57,134 bases of DNA from an uncultured Verrucomicrobiota bacterium (GTDB lineage: Bacteria; Verrucomicrobiota; Verrucomicrobiia; Verrucomicrobiales; Verrucomicrobiaceae): positions 1-57,134 of the forward strand of contig CAINGK010000227.1 of NCBI GenBank assembly GCA_903848465.1, given 5' to 3'. Under the pieces are notes generated by a model, which was not told the DNA's origin, ran no database searches, and was given only the letters and a program-made list of their open reading frames with translations. This document shows positions 1-7,363 of the stretch, in pieces; the first letter of the stretch is position 1, and each line of letters starts with the position of its first letter. The translations under genes and the position numbers were made by a program.

Positions 1-120
1 CACTCCGCAGCCCCCAATGGGGCGTGCATTGCAAGGCTAAAGCCTTTTACAGAACAGACTTTACACCCCCAATTCATCACTCAGGTCAGTCGCGTTTTTG
101 TCTTCAGTATTACCATCGCT

Positions 121-582
121 TTGCTTTCCAGTTGTGCCTTCAATAAGCCGGACGGAGACGTTTTTTCTCCCCACAAGATTTCCAATCCAGGCAAGGCATT
201 GGTCTATTTCTATCGCCCGCTGGGTGAATCGAGGGGTTATGATCGGACCTATTATCTGCATATCAACCAGCACAAGGTGTCGAATCTTCTTCACGGCGGT
301 TACTTTCCATACGAGGCGAGTCCGGGCAGGCTTTCCATGGTGGCTGATGTAAACAAATCGATCCGACAGATGGTCATGCTGGATGCGGCCCTAGTAGAGG
401 CGGCGATGAATGCTCAGCCAGGCAAGCTGGACTTGCGGGTGGATGCGGGCAGGACGTACTATGTCAGAATGCATCCCGAACCGGGATTCTTCCACTTTAG
501 TCCTCAATTGAAACTGGTGTCCAAGGAGGAGGCTGAAAAGGAACTCGCCGAGTGCAGCTTGATCACCAATGATCAGAGATAA
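121..582 (+). CDS. DUF2846-like lipoprotein, start unresolved
   Basis: Small putative envelope lipoprotein. The body (GKALVYFYRP..., then a Y-L-H-I-N-x-x-K-V strand and a G-G-Y-F-P-Y turn) resembles the DUF2846 fold, a beta-rich domain found in secreted or lipid-anchored proteins of unknown role. The frame is open leftward to the window edge, and the codons before 121 read as a hydrophobic stretch ending in the lipobox LLSSC (Cys codon at 133-135). The TTG at 121 therefore lies inside the apparent signal peptide and is only the first conventional start codon in frame. The true start may be a rare ATC/ATT codon near 76 or may lie outside the window. It converges with ftsZ. Function unknown; the family match is by pattern only. 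Confidence 0.6.
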   Translation: MLSSCAFNKPDGDVFSPHKISNPGKALVYFYRPLGESRGYDRTYYLHINQHKVSNLLHGGYFPYEASPGRLSMVADVNKSIRQMVMLDAALVEAAMNAQPGKLDLRVDAGRTYYVRMHPEPGFFHFSPQLKLVSKEEAEKELAECSLITNDQR

Positions 583-602
583 GCGCCGCTAGATAACGGC
601 GC
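583..602. terminator. Hairpin between convergent lipoprotein and ftsZ
   Basis: A perfect 6-bp stem, GCGCCG (583-588) and CGGCGC (597-602), with an 8-nt loop, directly after the stop codon of the lipoprotein gene and upstream of the 3' end of ftsZ. There is no T-tract on either strand, so it may be a processing or stability hairpin rather than a classical intrinsic terminator. Confidence 0.4.
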
Positions 603-650
603 ATCAACCTCATCAAAATTCAACTGGCATTCACTGCCAGCAATCCCAGA

Positions 651-2387
651 TCAACGGCGGAGCTTTTTCTTCAGGCGCATCCAAGTCGGGACGTCGAGGT
701 CTTCACCCTGCACGATGGAAGGTTCGGTGTCCTTGAACCGGCCACGGTCTTCTTCGCCAAGGCTGAAGGTCTGCTGGCTATCAGCGGTGGACTTGCGGGT
801 GAGGACAGCGGTGGCGCTGATCATCGTGGATTCGTGCTGCTCGTCGAAGGAGATGAGATCATCCTGCGCCGGGGCGGCTTCAGTCTGCAAGGTGACGCTG
901 CGGGCCACGACGGCGGCGAGGGTTGATTCTTTACCGTTACCGTTGCGGGTGGCATCGGCCAGTTCCTTCGCCACGGGCGTGCTAGCCGGAATGCGCGCTG
1001 TCTCGGGTATGGAGGCGAATACTGGGGCGGCAGCGATCACAGGTGGCTCTGGCTCATGCTCCTCAAAGGCTGGCTCCTCTTCCTCCACAAGTGCCACATC
1101 TGGATCTTGAGTTTGCACCGGTGCCGCTGCTTCTAGGTGAAGGCTGGTCAGAGGGAAGGCTTCGCCCACTGCAGGGACGGAACTGAATGCCGCTGACTTG
1201 AAGAGCAGATCAGGAGTGGACTCCACCGGTGGGGCATACGGCGCGGGGGCCTTCCTCGCCGCTACCTCACGTTTCGGTGCAGGGGCAGGGGTGACAGCGG
1301 CGGGTGCGGGTGCAAATACGGGTGCAGGTGCCGCAACTGGTGCGGTCACTTCAGCGCGCGGCTGGAGCATTTCGGACGGCGGCGCAGCGGTGGCGTGTGC
1401 GTTGAGCTGGTTGAGTCCCAGCGAGCTGATTAGCGTGACGGCAACGGCGTCTCCCAGTTTCGCATCGACTCCAAGGCCGAAGAGAATGTGGGTTTGATCC
1501 GGCACATGACGTCCCAGTTGTTTCATGACCCCCTCGACCTCGACCAGGGTGAGCGATTCGCCACCGGCCACGTGGACCAGCAGGTTCTTCGTCTGATGCA
1601 GGAGACGACCCGAGTCGATGAGCGGGCTCTTGAGTGCCTTTTTGAGCGCCTCGGTACCACGGTTCTGGCCACGCGCCTCGCCAAAGCCAAAGAGGCAGCG
1701 GCCATTGGCATTGGCCAGCGCGGAGGTGAGGTCGTCGAGGCCGAGCTTCACCAAGCCCGGAGTCGTGGTGATGGTGGAGATGGCACGCAGGCTCTGTGCA
1801 ATGAGCTGATCCGCCTGATTGAAAGCTTTTTGAATGCCATCCTTCGGCAGGATGAGTTCTCCCATGCGGTTGTTTTCAAACAGCACGAGGGCATCCGCGC
1901 GCTTCTGCAGCAGTTCCAGCGCTTCCTCAGCTTGGGCCAGACGGCGGCGACCTTCAAAGCTGAACGGCATCGTGGCCACGACGAGCACCAAAGCCCCTGT
2001 GTTTTTCGCGATCTCGGCAATGACGGGGGCCGCACCGCTGCCGGTGCCGCCGCCAAGTCCGGCGCTGATGAAAATGATGTCGTGATTCTCAATGGAATGC
2101 CGGATTTGATCACGCGAGAACAGCGCTGCCTCACGTCCAAGATCAGGATCGCCACCGGCACCGATGCCCTTCATGAGTTCGGCTCCCAGTTGGATTTTCA
2201 CCGGTGCCATCGAGTGGCCGAGCACCCGCACGTCCGTATGCGCGCAGACCAGAGTGGCATCGACAATGCGGTCCAGGGTGATGCGATCGACAACATTGGA
2301 ACCTGCGCCGCCGACGCCGACGATGCAGATGCGTGGTGCCGCTGTGCTGGCACCTTCAGGTGATTGGGAGCGGTCGTATTCTACCAT
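651..2387 (-). CDS. ftsZ: Cell division protein FtsZ (long-linker variant)
   Basis: Tubulin-like GTPase that forms the division ring on the cytoplasmic membrane. The GTP-binding core covers about residues 18-330: GVGGAGSN (T1), GAGGDPDLGR (T3) and the tubulin signature GGGTGSG (112-118) are all present. The T7 synergy loop is unusual: K214-L-G216-L-D218-D219 stands where E. coli has N207-V-D209-F-A-D212, so N207 becomes Lys and D209 becomes Gly while D212 is kept. A roughly 220-residue Ala/Pro/Glu-rich linker follows. The protein ends with a recognisable conserved C-terminal peptide (DLDVPTWMR) and a basic tail (KKKLRR). At 578 residues it is much longer than the usual 350-400. It is last in the ftsQ-ftsA-ftsZ run, 34 bp after ftsA. 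No Shine-Dalgarno sequence is evident. Confidence 0.95.
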   Translation of the reverse strand: MVEYDRSQSPEGASTAAPRICIVGVGGAGSNVVDRITLDRIVDATLVCAHTDVRVLGHSMAPVKIQLGAELMKGIGAGGDPDLGREAALFSRDQIRHSIENHDIIFISAGLGGGTGSGAAPVIAEIAKNTGALVLVVATMPFSFEGRRRLAQAEEALELLQKRADALVLFENNRMGELILPKDGIQKAFNQADQLIAQSLRAISTITTTPGLVKLGLDDLTSALANANGRCLFGFGEARGQNRGTEALKKALKSPLIDSGRLLHQTKNLLVHVAGGESLTLVEVEGVMKQLGRHVPDQTHILFGLGVDAKLGDAVAVTLISSLGLNQLNAHATAAPPSEMLQPRAEVTAPVAAPAPVFAPAPAAVTPAPAPKREVAARKAPAPYAPPVESTPDLLFKSAAFSSVPAVGEAFPLTSLHLEAAAPVQTQDPDVALVEEEEPAFEEHEPEPPVIAAAPVFASIPETARIPASTPVAKELADATRNGNGKESTLAAVVARSVTLQTEAAPAQDDLISFDEQHESTMISATAVLTRKSTADSQQTFSLGEEDRGRFKDTEPSIVQGEDLDVPTWMRLKKKLRR

Positions 2388-2421
2388 AATCGTGGGTGGT
2401 TAGGATTGGGCTGCTGGCTGC

Positions 2422-3639
2422 TTAAAGTGTGATGGATGAGAGGAGTTCCTGCATGCGCCTGCCAAGGCGCTTCAGCGGAGAGAGAAAGGGCTTCTCGCTG
2501 TCCAGAATCTGCGCATAACGGATGAGGCCGATGGGTGCGGAGTATTGCGGATTCTCGAATGTGGCTGTGATGCCGCTGACGGGAGCCGAACCTGCGCGCG
2601 TGACTTTGATCCCAAACACTTCGCGGGCCACTACGTCAACGCCTTTCATCATGCTGACACCACCGGTAAGATAAATGCCCGCACCCAGGCGCCCGAGATG
2701 GTCTTCCACCCGCACTCGCACCTGGATAAGTATTTCTTTAGTGCGGAGGTTCATGACCTCATTCAAAAACGCCCGCTCGATCTCGCCGAGAATCAAGCCG
2801 GTGTCGTCCTCAATGCTGAGCATCTCGCCTTCCGGCACCTCTTCATACAAGACGCTGCCTTCCTCCACCTTCAGCCGTTCAGCGCGCCCGTTCGGGATTT
2901 GCAGCGCCATGGAGACATCATTCGTGATGTGATCGCCGCCGAGCGGCACGCAGCCGGAGGCGGTGATCATACCGTCTTCGTACAAGACGTAATCACAAGT
3001 GCCAGCACCAAAGTCGATCATGAGTGCTCCCTGCATTTTGGCTTCACGAGTCAGCACAACCTGTGCCGCCGCGACGGGATTGAAGACCACGTCCTCCACT
3101 TCGAGTGGGATTTCACGCACGCAGCGGATCGCATTCTGTACCCGGCCGCGCACGCCGTGGATGATGTGGTAGTCCGCCTCCAGCACGCGGCCCTCTCGCC
3201 CGATCGGCTGGCGCACGGCCTCCTGACCGTCCACGATGTACTGCCGCGTGACGCTGTGCAGAAAGACATTCGATTGGGGAATCGACACACTGCGCGCGAT
3301 CTCCTTCGCCTCCTCAACGTCATCTTCGCCGATTTCCGTCTGCTCATCCGGCAGGCGATGGCGGCCGCGGTTGTTCAGGCTCTCAATGTGCGCACCCGTG
3401 ACGCCGAGGAAGACATTGCGGATCATCACATCGCTGCGGTCCTCCGCACGCACGAGGGCATCGTTCACACAAGTTTGTACCTTTTCGAAATCGACGATCT
3501 CGCCTTTGCGCACGCCCCGTGAGGGGGCCTGGCCGACGCCGAGAATCTTGATGGCTCCATCACGCTTGGCTTCCCCCACGACGACGCAGATCTTGTGTGT
3601 GCCGATTTCCAGACCTGCGTAAATGGTGCTTTTTGCCAT
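2422..3639 (-). CDS. ftsA: Cell division protein FtsA
   Basis: Actin-like ATPase that tethers FtsZ to the membrane and recruits later division proteins. The family's nucleotide motifs are visible: phosphate-1 near residue 10 (LEIGTHK), phosphate-2 (IDFGAGTCDYVLY) and the adenosine motif (LTGGVSMMKG). A 1C-like (SHS2) region lies between residues 85 and 165. The C-terminal end (LGRRMQELLSSITL) is a plausible amphipathic membrane-targeting helix, as expected for FtsA. Its length of 405 residues is normal. It starts 5 bp after ftsQ and is followed by ftsZ, so the three are almost certainly one transcript. The pairing with the variant FtsZ suggests the ring is still FtsA-anchored. Confidence 0.95.
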   Translation of the reverse strand: MAKSTIYAGLEIGTHKICVVVGEAKRDGAIKILGVGQAPSRGVRKGEIVDFEKVQTCVNDALVRAEDRSDVMIRNVFLGVTGAHIESLNNRGRHRLPDEQTEIGEDDVEEAKEIARSVSIPQSNVFLHSVTRQYIVDGQEAVRQPIGREGRVLEADYHIIHGVRGRVQNAIRCVREIPLEVEDVVFNPVAAAQVVLTREAKMQGALMIDFGAGTCDYVLYEDGMITASGCVPLGGDHITNDVSMALQIPNGRAERLKVEEGSVLYEEVPEGEMLSIEDDTGLILGEIERAFLNEVMNLRTKEILIQVRVRVEDHLGRLGAGIYLTGGVSMMKGVDVVAREVFGIKVTRAGSAPVSGITATFENPQYSAPIGLIRYAQILDSEKPFLSPLKRLGRRMQELLSSITL

Positions 3640-3644
3640 GAGAT

Positions 3645-4601
3645 TCAGCGTGCGGGTGGAGTGGAGGCGGTGTCCGCCAAATTCAGCCCGGTGATGTCCG
3701 GCGTTTCATGAAAGGTGACGGGGGTGTTGCTGCTGGCAATCAGGTTCAGCGTAGCCACGCGCCACTTGCGTGTGCGTGCCTCCTGCATCACGCGGTCAAA
3801 GCGTGCCAGTTGCGGGGTCATGTCATCCACGCCGAAGGTCACCTTGGCATCGCCCCTGAAATGCGCGACGAGCGACCATGGATTCGGGATTTCGATCAAC
3901 TCCAGCGCGGGCTGGCCCTCTTGCTGGCGGCTTTGCAGCTTCTCCATCAGGCGCAGCGCAGCATGCACCTGAAAATCAGGCGAGGGCTTGCCGGGAATGG
4001 CTTCACTGAGTGCCGGGAACTGGATGCGGGGCATCGCGAGATACTCCCGGGTGATGACATCACAGGGCACCAGCGCACCTTCCGCATCAATCAGGCAGCC
4101 TTTACCGGTCAGCGCTCCCATGAGCTTGTGCTTCGGGCATTCAATCCAGGCCACCGGCAGGCGCTGCACCACATCGAGCGTGAGCTTGCCGTGATAGTCG
4201 CGGTGAATCACCGCTGACTTCACCTGGGGTAGGCGTTCAATCTTCGCCCGCACTTCGCGCAGGTTCATGGTCAGCAGGTTCGTGGCTTCGGTAAGCCCGG
4301 TGGCGGCCACGAGCTGCTGCCGTGTGAGGGTGCCCTGAGTGTTTACCTCCACGGTTTTCAGCATGAACTGCGCATTCTTTTCCAGCGCCTCATGCCACGT
4401 CACCCAGCAGACGCCAACGACGATCATGGCCGTGATCAACCACATCGCCGTGCGAAAGCCACGACGGCGGCGCTCTTCTGCCTCATGCTCACGAATCGCC
4501 GGAGATTCCGGCGTATAGTCGATCACATGGTTGCCCAGTCCCTTGCGCTTACGTGAAGAGCGCTTGGCTGGTTTTTTCGAGCCATTCTTGGCGGCAGACA
4601 T
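3645..4601 (-). CDS. ftsQ: Cell division protein FtsQ/DivIB
   Basis: Bitopic division protein that links the early ring to the septal synthase. A basic cytoplasmic tail (KKPAKRSSRKRK) is followed by a single membrane segment at about residues 50-70 (AMWLITAMIVVGVCWVTW). A periplasmic POTRA domain comes next (FMLKTVEVNTQGTLTRQQL...), including a RLPQVKSAVIHRDY strand typical of FtsQ, and then the beta domain. The length of 318 residues fits the family. The usual mur/ddl neighbours of a dcw cluster are absent upstream; the next gene upstream is a DUF1080 protein. The 195-bp region before it (4602-4796) presumably carries the promoter of ftsQAZ, but no convincing -35/-10 pair was found. Confidence 0.88.
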   Translation of the reverse strand: MSAAKNGSKKPAKRSSRKRKGLGNHVIDYTPESPAIREHEAEERRRRGFRTAMWLITAMIVVGVCWVTWHEALEKNAQFMLKTVEVNTQGTLTRQQLVAATGLTEATNLLTMNLREVRAKIERLPQVKSAVIHRDYHGKLTLDVVQRLPVAWIECPKHKLMGALTGKGCLIDAEGALVPCDVITREYLAMPRIQFPALSEAIPGKPSPDFQVHAALRLMEKLQSRQQEGQPALELIEIPNPWSLVAHFRGDAKVTFGVDDMTPQLARFDRVMQEARTRKWRVATLNLIASSNTPVTFHETPDITGLNLADTASTPPAR

Positions 4602-4796
4602 GGGCAGGCGTGAACAAAGTCCAGTTCCAGGTAGAGGCGGAATTGGTAGTTAATGGGCCTTAAATAATGGATTCTCAGTCCGATTGCCATAATTATTCGC
4701 GAAAAAATGCTTCCCCTGTATTCACAGCCTGGTGGGTTATTCACATTTTTTGCGGGGTAACCGCCTCAATTGCCTGCTGCAAGCGGGGCGCTCACA
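4602..4796 (-). other. Intergenic region before ftsQ
   Basis: 195 bp without a gene, between the stop of the DUF1080 gene and the ftsQ start. It is locally AT-rich around 4655-4760, in contrast to the flanking genes, which suits a promoter region for ftsQAZ. No clear sigma-70 promoter or terminator hairpin could be assigned by eye. Confidence 0.3.
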
Positions 4797-5783
4797 CTAC
4801 TTCCGCACCACCCAAATATTGCGGTAGCGCACCGGGTTGCCATGGTTCTGTAGGTAGATCGGCCCAGCGGTGTTCGCCTCTTTGTTGGGGGCGGAGGCGG
4901 TCGTTCCCGGCAGTTCCTGGTTCTCATGGATCACCACACCGTTGTGTTTGACCGAGATCTTCGCATTCGCGGTTTTCTTGCCCTCGGCATCGTATTTCGC
5001 AGCAGTGAAATCCACATCATAGGTCTGCCAGGTCAGTGGTGGCAGGCACATATTCACCTTCGGCTCGGCGATTTTGTACAACCCGCCGCACTCGTTGTCC
5101 TTGCCATCGAGGGCGAAGCTGTCGAGCATCTGCACTTCATAGCGGCCTTGCAAATAGAGACCGCTGTTTCCCCGGCCCTGACCACGGGCGTCGGGCATGT
5201 AGGGCAGAAAGAATTCCACATGCAGACTGCAATCGCCAAACGTGTCCTCGCTGGTGATCCCCTCCATCAATGCGCCCGTTGGCTCATCGACACGCGATTT
5301 GGGGAAACGGTTCACTCCTTTGCCATCAAACAGCACCACCGCGTTCTCCGGCGGTTGGGCACCTAGGGTGGGAGATGTGCGGTTCATGCGATTGAGTTCC
5401 ATGACTTTCACCCCATCGGCATTGTTCACCAAGATGTTCGCGCCGTTCACCTCGGCCTTGATGGAGCCATCGGGCGTGGCAAAGACCGCACTCTTTTCGC
5501 CTGCGGCCCGAGCGCCGCTGACCCGTGTGATCGTGGCCCGGTCGCCATCCCAGCCTGCACCGGGCAGTCCGCCAGGACGGCTCACTGCCTCGAATTTCCC
5601 GCCGCCCTGTGCCCAAATTTGCACCCCGTAGGTCTTGCCGTCGATTTCGCCCACATACTCGCCCTGAATCGTGAAATCCTCATCCGTCTGCGCCGGGTCC
5701 GTGTAAGCCTTCGGCTTCGGCGCGGCAGGCTGCTGGGCATGAACGACAGTGGCAAAAAGGAGAGCGGTGAGGATGTGGCGCAT
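4797..5783 (-). CDS. Secreted DUF1080 (3-keto-disaccharide hydrolase-like) protein
   Basis: Predicted exported protein. Starting at 5783 gives a clean signal peptide (MRHILTALLFATVVHA, then QQP); the open frame runs 14 codons further upstream but those add no signal. The C-terminal two thirds carry the concanavalin-like DUF1080 fold: AVVLFDGKGVNRF, then GDCSLHVEFFLPYMP, GNSGLYLQGRYEVQMLDSF, and a terminal GNPVRYRNIWVV strand. Some members of this family hydrolyse 3-keto-glycosides, and such proteins are abundant in Verrucomicrobia and Planctomycetes. It lies downstream of the DUF1501 and giant fusion genes on the same strand, so it may act on the same substrate outside the cytoplasm. The substrate cannot be told from sequence. 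Confidence 0.85.
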   Translation of the reverse strand: MRHILTALLFATVVHAQQPAAPKPKAYTDPAQTDEDFTIQGEYVGEIDGKTYGVQIWAQGGGKFEAVSRPGGLPGAGWDGDRATITRVSGARAAGEKSAVFATPDGSIKAEVNGANILVNNADGVKVMELNRMNRTSPTLGAQPPENAVVLFDGKGVNRFPKSRVDEPTGALMEGITSEDTFGDCSLHVEFFLPYMPDARGQGRGNSGLYLQGRYEVQMLDSFALDGKDNECGGLYKIAEPKVNMCLPPLTWQTYDVDFTAAKYDAEGKKTANAKISVKHNGVVIHENQELPGTTASAPNKEANTAGPIYLQNHGNPVRYRNIWVVRK

Positions 5784-5918
5784 GGCTGGCAAATCTGACG
5801 AGAAAACAGATCTTCGCCAGTCCAAGGAGCAGCGTTCCGCTTTCGATGGGAATTGAAACTCACCGCTGGTGTCTTCTCTCCCCTTACCCCATCCGCTAAT
5901 TGTCCACTGTTCTCAGGT

Positions 5919-7319
5919 TCAAACCAGCTCCCGCAACGGCGCCCCCTGATCCACGATGAAGTTCGGCCTGCCCTGATGATCGGTGTAGGTCGCATCCAGC
6001 GGGACACCCATGTGGTGGTAGATGGTGGCTGCAAGATCACCGGGGGTAACCGGGCGTTCGTCAATCTGGCCGCCGTCTTTGTCTGAGGCACCGATCACCT
6101 GGCCGTGGCGAAAACCACCACCGGCAAGGGACATGGACATCACATACGGCCAGTGGTTGCGGCCATCGGTGCTGCCCTGCGTGCCGAGTGTGGGCGTGCG
6201 GCCAAACTCGCCCATGGTGATGACCAAGGTGTCATCGAGCATGCCGCGCTCGGCGAGATCGCTGACGAGCGTGGTGATGACGTGATCGAAAACGGGGAGC
6301 AGCGGGCGTAGCCCGTTCCAGATGCCGCCATAGGGTGGGATGTTGTCGCCGTGATTGTCCCAGGTGCCGGAGGCGCCGTGATTGCTGAGATCGATGGTGA
6401 CGAAAGAAGAGCCGCGCTCCACGAGACGCCGCGCCAGCAGCGCTTGTTTGGCCCAATCATGCTCGCCGTAGCGGTCGCGTACTTTTTGTGGTTCCTTGCT
6501 CAGATCAAAAGCCTCCTGCGCCCGGCCACCAGCGACGATGTCGAAGGCGGTCTGCGAGAAACTGTCCATCGCGCTCATCATGCCGCTGGCGTCGATCTCG
6601 GCACGCAAGCCGTCCATTTGTTTGCTCAGCGTCTGGCGTGCATGCAGGCGGTCCATGCTGAGACCGGAAGGCAACTGGAAGAGCTTCGTGGCGTTGCTGC
6701 CGTCGAAGGGATCATACTGCGTGCCAAGATAACCGCCCCAGGCGACATGCCCACGCGCCTTCATGTTCAGCACCACATACGGCGGCATAGCCGGATGATT
6801 CGCCCCGCGATGCTTCGCCACGATGCTGCCGAACGACGGATAATACTTCGCCTTCGGATTGGTGCGCGGCTCGTTGGCCAGGTTCGCGGTCTGCATGACC
6901 ATGTTCGGCTCATGATTGCTGAAGCGGCAGTCCACCGAGCGGATGAGCGTGAACTTGTCCAGCATGGCGGCCTGCTTTGGCAAATACTCGCAGATGTGTG
7001 TGCCCGGCAGTTTGGTCGGGATCGTTTTGAACGGCCCGCGAATCTCACGCGGGCGGTCAGGCTTCGGGTCCCAGGTGTCGATCTGCGACGGCCCGCCTGT
7101 CATCCAAAGCAGGATCACCGCCTTACCGCTCTTGGTGGCCTTCCCCTCCGCACGCAGCTTTGTCAGCGCAGGGAGGGTGAGCCCGCCCAGACCCGCGAGG
7201 CTTGTCTTCAACACCGAGCGCCGGCTGTGAACGACCACGCCATCCCGCACACGCGGGTTCATGAACGTGAATGCATGCGGGGCACTGTGGCCGACGCAGG
7301 GATGATCGGGTGATGGCAT
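5919..7319 (-). CDS. DUF1501 protein, Tat-exported
   Basis: Member of the DUF1501 family, an alkaline-phosphatase/sulfatase-like fold frequent in Planctomycetes and Verrucomicrobia and usually of unknown substrate. The N-terminus has a twin-arginine signal (SRRSVLKTSLAGLGGLTLP, about residues 32-50). The family's landmarks are seen: ILLWMTGGPSQIDTWDPKPD, DCRFSNHEPNMV, the FVTIDLSNHGASGTWDNHGDN metal-site region, MLDDTLVITMGEFGRTP and GRNHWPYVMSMSLAGGG. The length of 466 residues is normal. It follows the 1628-residue fusion gene with a 44-bp gap and precedes the DUF1080 gene; pairing of DUF1501 with haem-domain proteins is common in this phylum. A second, divergent paralogue lies at 45.6-47.0 kb. 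Confidence 0.88.
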   Translation of the reverse strand: MPSPDHPCVGHSAPHAFTFMNPRVRDGVVVHSRRSVLKTSLAGLGGLTLPALTKLRAEGKATKSGKAVILLWMTGGPSQIDTWDPKPDRPREIRGPFKTIPTKLPGTHICEYLPKQAAMLDKFTLIRSVDCRFSNHEPNMVMQTANLANEPRTNPKAKYYPSFGSIVAKHRGANHPAMPPYVVLNMKARGHVAWGGYLGTQYDPFDGSNATKLFQLPSGLSMDRLHARQTLSKQMDGLRAEIDASGMMSAMDSFSQTAFDIVAGGRAQEAFDLSKEPQKVRDRYGEHDWAKQALLARRLVERGSSFVTIDLSNHGASGTWDNHGDNIPPYGGIWNGLRPLLPVFDHVITTLVSDLAERGMLDDTLVITMGEFGRTPTLGTQGSTDGRNHWPYVMSMSLAGGGFRHGQVIGASDKDGGQIDERPVTPGDLAATIYHHMGVPLDATYTDHQGRPNFIVDQGAPLRELV

Positions 7320-7363
7320 CGAAATTCAATACGCAGTGCCAGGAGGAACTCTAACCGCGCCTT

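Noticed and set aside
1488..2363. 291-codon open frame antisense to ftsZ
   Set aside because: Covers the conserved GTPase core of ftsZ on the other strand; no motif of its own.
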